NCBI RefSeq assembly: GCF_009827315.1
Contig: NZ_WTYF01000004.1
Location: forward strand, 868,001 to 932,000
Direction: 5' to 3'
Origin: Qipengyuania gaetbuli
GTDB lineage: Bacteria > Pseudomonadota > Alphaproteobacteria > Sphingomonadales > Sphingomonadaceae
DNA: 64,000 bases
Part shown: positions 62,462 through 64,000 of the stretch, one piece after another
Numbering within the stretch: position 1 is the stretch's first letter
Layout of the letters: each line of letters opens with the position of its first letter
Notes under the pieces: generated by a model
Databases searched by the model: none
The model's input: only the letters and a program-made list of their open reading frames with translations
What the model was told of the DNA's origin: nothing
Made by a program: the position numbers and the translations under genes

Positions 62462-63043
62462 ATGTTCATAGAGACCGAAACGACTCCCAATCCGTCTAGC
62501 CTGAAGTTCCTTCCGGGCGAGGCTGTCATGGGACAAGGCACCCGCGAATTCGCCACCCCCGAAGCAGCCGAGGCAAGCCCGCTCGCCCAGGCCATTTTCG
62601 ACACCGGCGAGGTCACCAACGTCTTCTTCGGAAGCGATTTCGTGACTGTGACCGCTGCACCGGGTTCGAGCTGGACCGATCTCAAGCCGCAGGTGCTTTC
62701 CATCCTGCTCGACCATTTCGTCTCGCAGGCCCCGCTTTTTGCGCCGGGCAGCGCGGGCGGGATCAGCGTTCCTGCCGAGGACGCGGACCTGATGGTCGAG
62801 GAACGGGCCGAAGATGCCGACATCGTCGCGCAGATCAACGAACTGCTCGAAACCCGCGTGCGCCCGGCGGTTGCCGGTGACGGCGGCGACATCCAGTATC
62901 GCGGCTATCGCGACGGCGTCGTCTATCTTCAGATGCAGGGAGCCTGTTCGGGATGCCCGTCTTCTTCGGCGACGCTCAAGCACGGCATCGAAGGCCTGCT
63001 GAAACATTACGTGCCCGAAGTGGTTGAAGTCCGCGCCGCCTGA
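62462..63043 (+). CDS. NifU-like Fe-S scaffold protein (Nfu)
   Basis: A 193-residue protein with an N-terminal Nfu_N domain ([19 protein letters not shown]) and a C-terminal NifU domain with the Fe-S cluster motif CxxC in [10 protein letters not shown]. It carries or delivers iron-sulfur clusters in the cytosol. The start at ATG 62462 is that of the family. It precedes the reductase gene by 32 bases and may be in one transcript with it. Confidence 0.95.
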   Translation: MFIETETTPNPSSLKFLPGEAVMGQGTREFATPEAAEASPLAQAIFDTGEVTNVFFGSDFVTVTAAPGSSWTDLKPQVLSILLDHFVSQAPLFAPGSAGGISVPAEDADLMVEERAEDADIVAQINELLETRVRPAVAGDGGDIQYRGYRDGVVYLQMQGACSGCPSSSATLKHGIEGLLKHYVPEVVEVRAA

Positions 63044-63075
63044 CCTGTTCCTGTTTCCTGACGCGAGTTCACTTC

Positions 63076-63684
63076 ATGACCAAACAGTTCCACGACACCG
63101 TCCTTGGCGCCGAAGCGCTCGACCAGCTTTTCCGCAAAGCCCGCAGCTACAATGGCTGGCTGCCCAAAGACGTGTCGGACGACCAGATCCGCTCTATCTA
63201 CGAACTGCTGAAGATGGCGCCGACCTCTGCAAACATGCAGCCGGGCCGTTTCGTCTGGGTGAAGTCGGACGAGGCCAAGCAGAAGCTCGCGGCCTGCGTT
63301 TCGGAAGGCAATGAAGCCAAGGTGCTGGCCGCCCCCGTCACCGTGATCATCGGCTACGACATCGACTTCCACGAAGAACTGCCTTGGCTGTTCCCGCATA
63401 CAGACGCGAAGAGCTGGTTCGAAGGCGACGAAAAGGGCCGCGAACAGGGTGCATTCCGCAATTCCTCGCTGCAGGGCGCGTACCTCATGCTGGCCGCACG
63501 CGCCGTCGGCCTTGACTGCGGTCCCATGTCGGGTTTCGACAATGCGGCGGTGGACAAGGCGTTCTTCGGCGACAACCCGCGCCACAAGAGCAACTTCATC
63601 TGCAGCATCGGCTATGGCGACCGCACGACGATCTTCGATCGCAGCCCGCGCCCCGATTTCGGCAAGTTCAATACCATCGCCTGA
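63076..63684 (+). CDS. Nitroreductase-family malonic semialdehyde reductase (RutE/HadB-like)
   Basis: A 202-residue FMN-dependent reductase. Patterns such as [61 protein letters not shown] and [20 protein letters not shown] match the RutE/HadB subfamily, assigned to 3-hydroxypropanoate/malonic semialdehyde reduction. There is no rut operon here, so the true substrate is unclear. Co-directional with the Nfu gene upstream and tsaB downstream. Confidence 0.92.
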   Translation: MTKQFHDTVLGAEALDQLFRKARSYNGWLPKDVSDDQIRSIYELLKMAPTSANMQPGRFVWVKSDEAKQKLAACVSEGNEAKVLAAPVTVIIGYDIDFHEELPWLFPHTDAKSWFEGDEKGREQGAFRNSSLQGAYLMLAARAVGLDCGPMSGFDNAAVDKAFFGDNPRHKSNFICSIGYGDRTTIFDRSPRPDFGKFNTIA

Positions 63685-63721
63685 CTTGAAGCGAACCGCA
63701 GGCTGAGGCAGGGCGCACGGC

Positions 63722-64000
63722 ATGCGAATGCTGGCAATCGAGACTGCGACCGAAGCCTGTTCGGTAGCCCTGTTCGAGGACGGGGACGTCATCGGCTCGT
63801 TCCACGAGACGATCGGGCGGGGCCATGCCGAACGTCTGGTCCCGATGATTGCAGAGCTTCCCGGCAAGGGCCGCGCAGACGAAATCCGCGTCTCGCTGGG
63901 TCCTGGCAGCTTCACGGGCGTTCGCATCGGGCTTGCCACAGCGCGCGCACTTGGCGTTGCATGGGGGACGCCCGTTCGCGGGTATCCGACGCTGGCTCTG
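63722..64000 (+). CDS. tsaB: tRNA threonylcarbamoyladenosine biosynthesis protein TsaB (N-terminus)
   Basis: The first 93 codons of TsaB, cut by the window end. MRMLAIETATEACSVALF at the start and SLGPGSFTGVRIGLATARALG are the family's best-known motifs. TsaB helps TsaD, TsaE and TsaC make the t6A modification at position 37 of ANN-decoding tRNAs. It lies 37 bases after the reductase gene, on the same strand. Confidence 0.96.
   Translation, partial: MRMLAIETATEACSVALFEDGDVIGSFHETIGRGHAERLVPMIAELPGKGRADEIRVSLGPGSFTGVRIGLATARALGVAWGTPVRGYPTLAL

Overview
The window looks like a chromosomal segment of a sphingomonad-type alphaproteobacterium, most likely near Erythrobacter/Qipengyuania. The basis is general GC-rich coding, the secD-yajC order, class I LysS, EttA, class II DAHP synthase, an orphan GTA-type holin, MASE1 and other GGDEF proteins, and the egtBD and otsB-GH15-otsA operons. 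The genus is inferred from gene style; no marker search was possible.

Layout. 1-421: start of secD (partial) and yajC, core Sec genes. 621-697: tRNA-Pro(GGG). About 700-12,490: a stretch that by eye is less GC-rich and holds mostly non-core genes. It has two exported proteins of unknown function, a trypsin-like protease, a DUF4402 protein, a tandem PilZ protein and a ClpP-like periplasmic protein. It then carries a dense signalling cluster: a LOV-like/multi-PAS hybrid histidine kinase, a convergent REC-EAL-REC-LuxR regulator, and a small ORF coupled to a GAF-GGDEF cyclase. The stretch ends in a decayed tyrosine integrase. I read this region as an old genomic island next to the tRNA gene, but no att repeat was found.

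12,764-34,868 is core-like: holin, aroQ, accBC, an Lrp regulator with a GFA protein, a divergent histidine kinase, a deacetylase, two tRNAs (CAT anticodon; Pro TGG), a MATE transporter, a membrane GGDEF protein, an M28 peptidase, UDP-xylose synthase plus glycosyltransferase, ettA, a MASE1-PAS-GGDEF protein, a flavin-binding protein, an Arg-rich RcnB-like protein, cytochrome b561, a 2OG-Fe(II) oxygenase and lysS. 34,956-39,047 is a Slam-type outer-membrane protein with a large lipoprotein carrying a Pro/Thr stalk and three barrel-like modules: a surface-lipoprotein export cassette.

40,076-45,121 holds both carboxy(nor)spermidine pathway enzymes, split by three secreted or lipoprotein genes. 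45,368-53,630: threonine dehydratase, two MAPEG proteins, trxB, a tyrosine phosphatase, a single-domain response regulator and the trehalose operon otsB-GH15-otsA. 53,671-64,000: an aspartic protease, ergothioneine genes egtB-egtD, a PAS-GGDEF gene broken by an in-frame TGA, DAHP synthase, an M16 protease, a NifU-like scaffold protein, a RutE/HadB-type reductase and the start of tsaB.

Main themes: cyclic-di-GMP signalling (four GGEEF proteins, one EAL protein, one double PilZ protein), stress and redox protection (trehalose, ergothioneine, thioredoxin reductase) and cell-surface biogenesis. The strongest candidates for something new are the LOV-kinase/REC-EAL-REC-HTH locus and the three-module Slam substrate.
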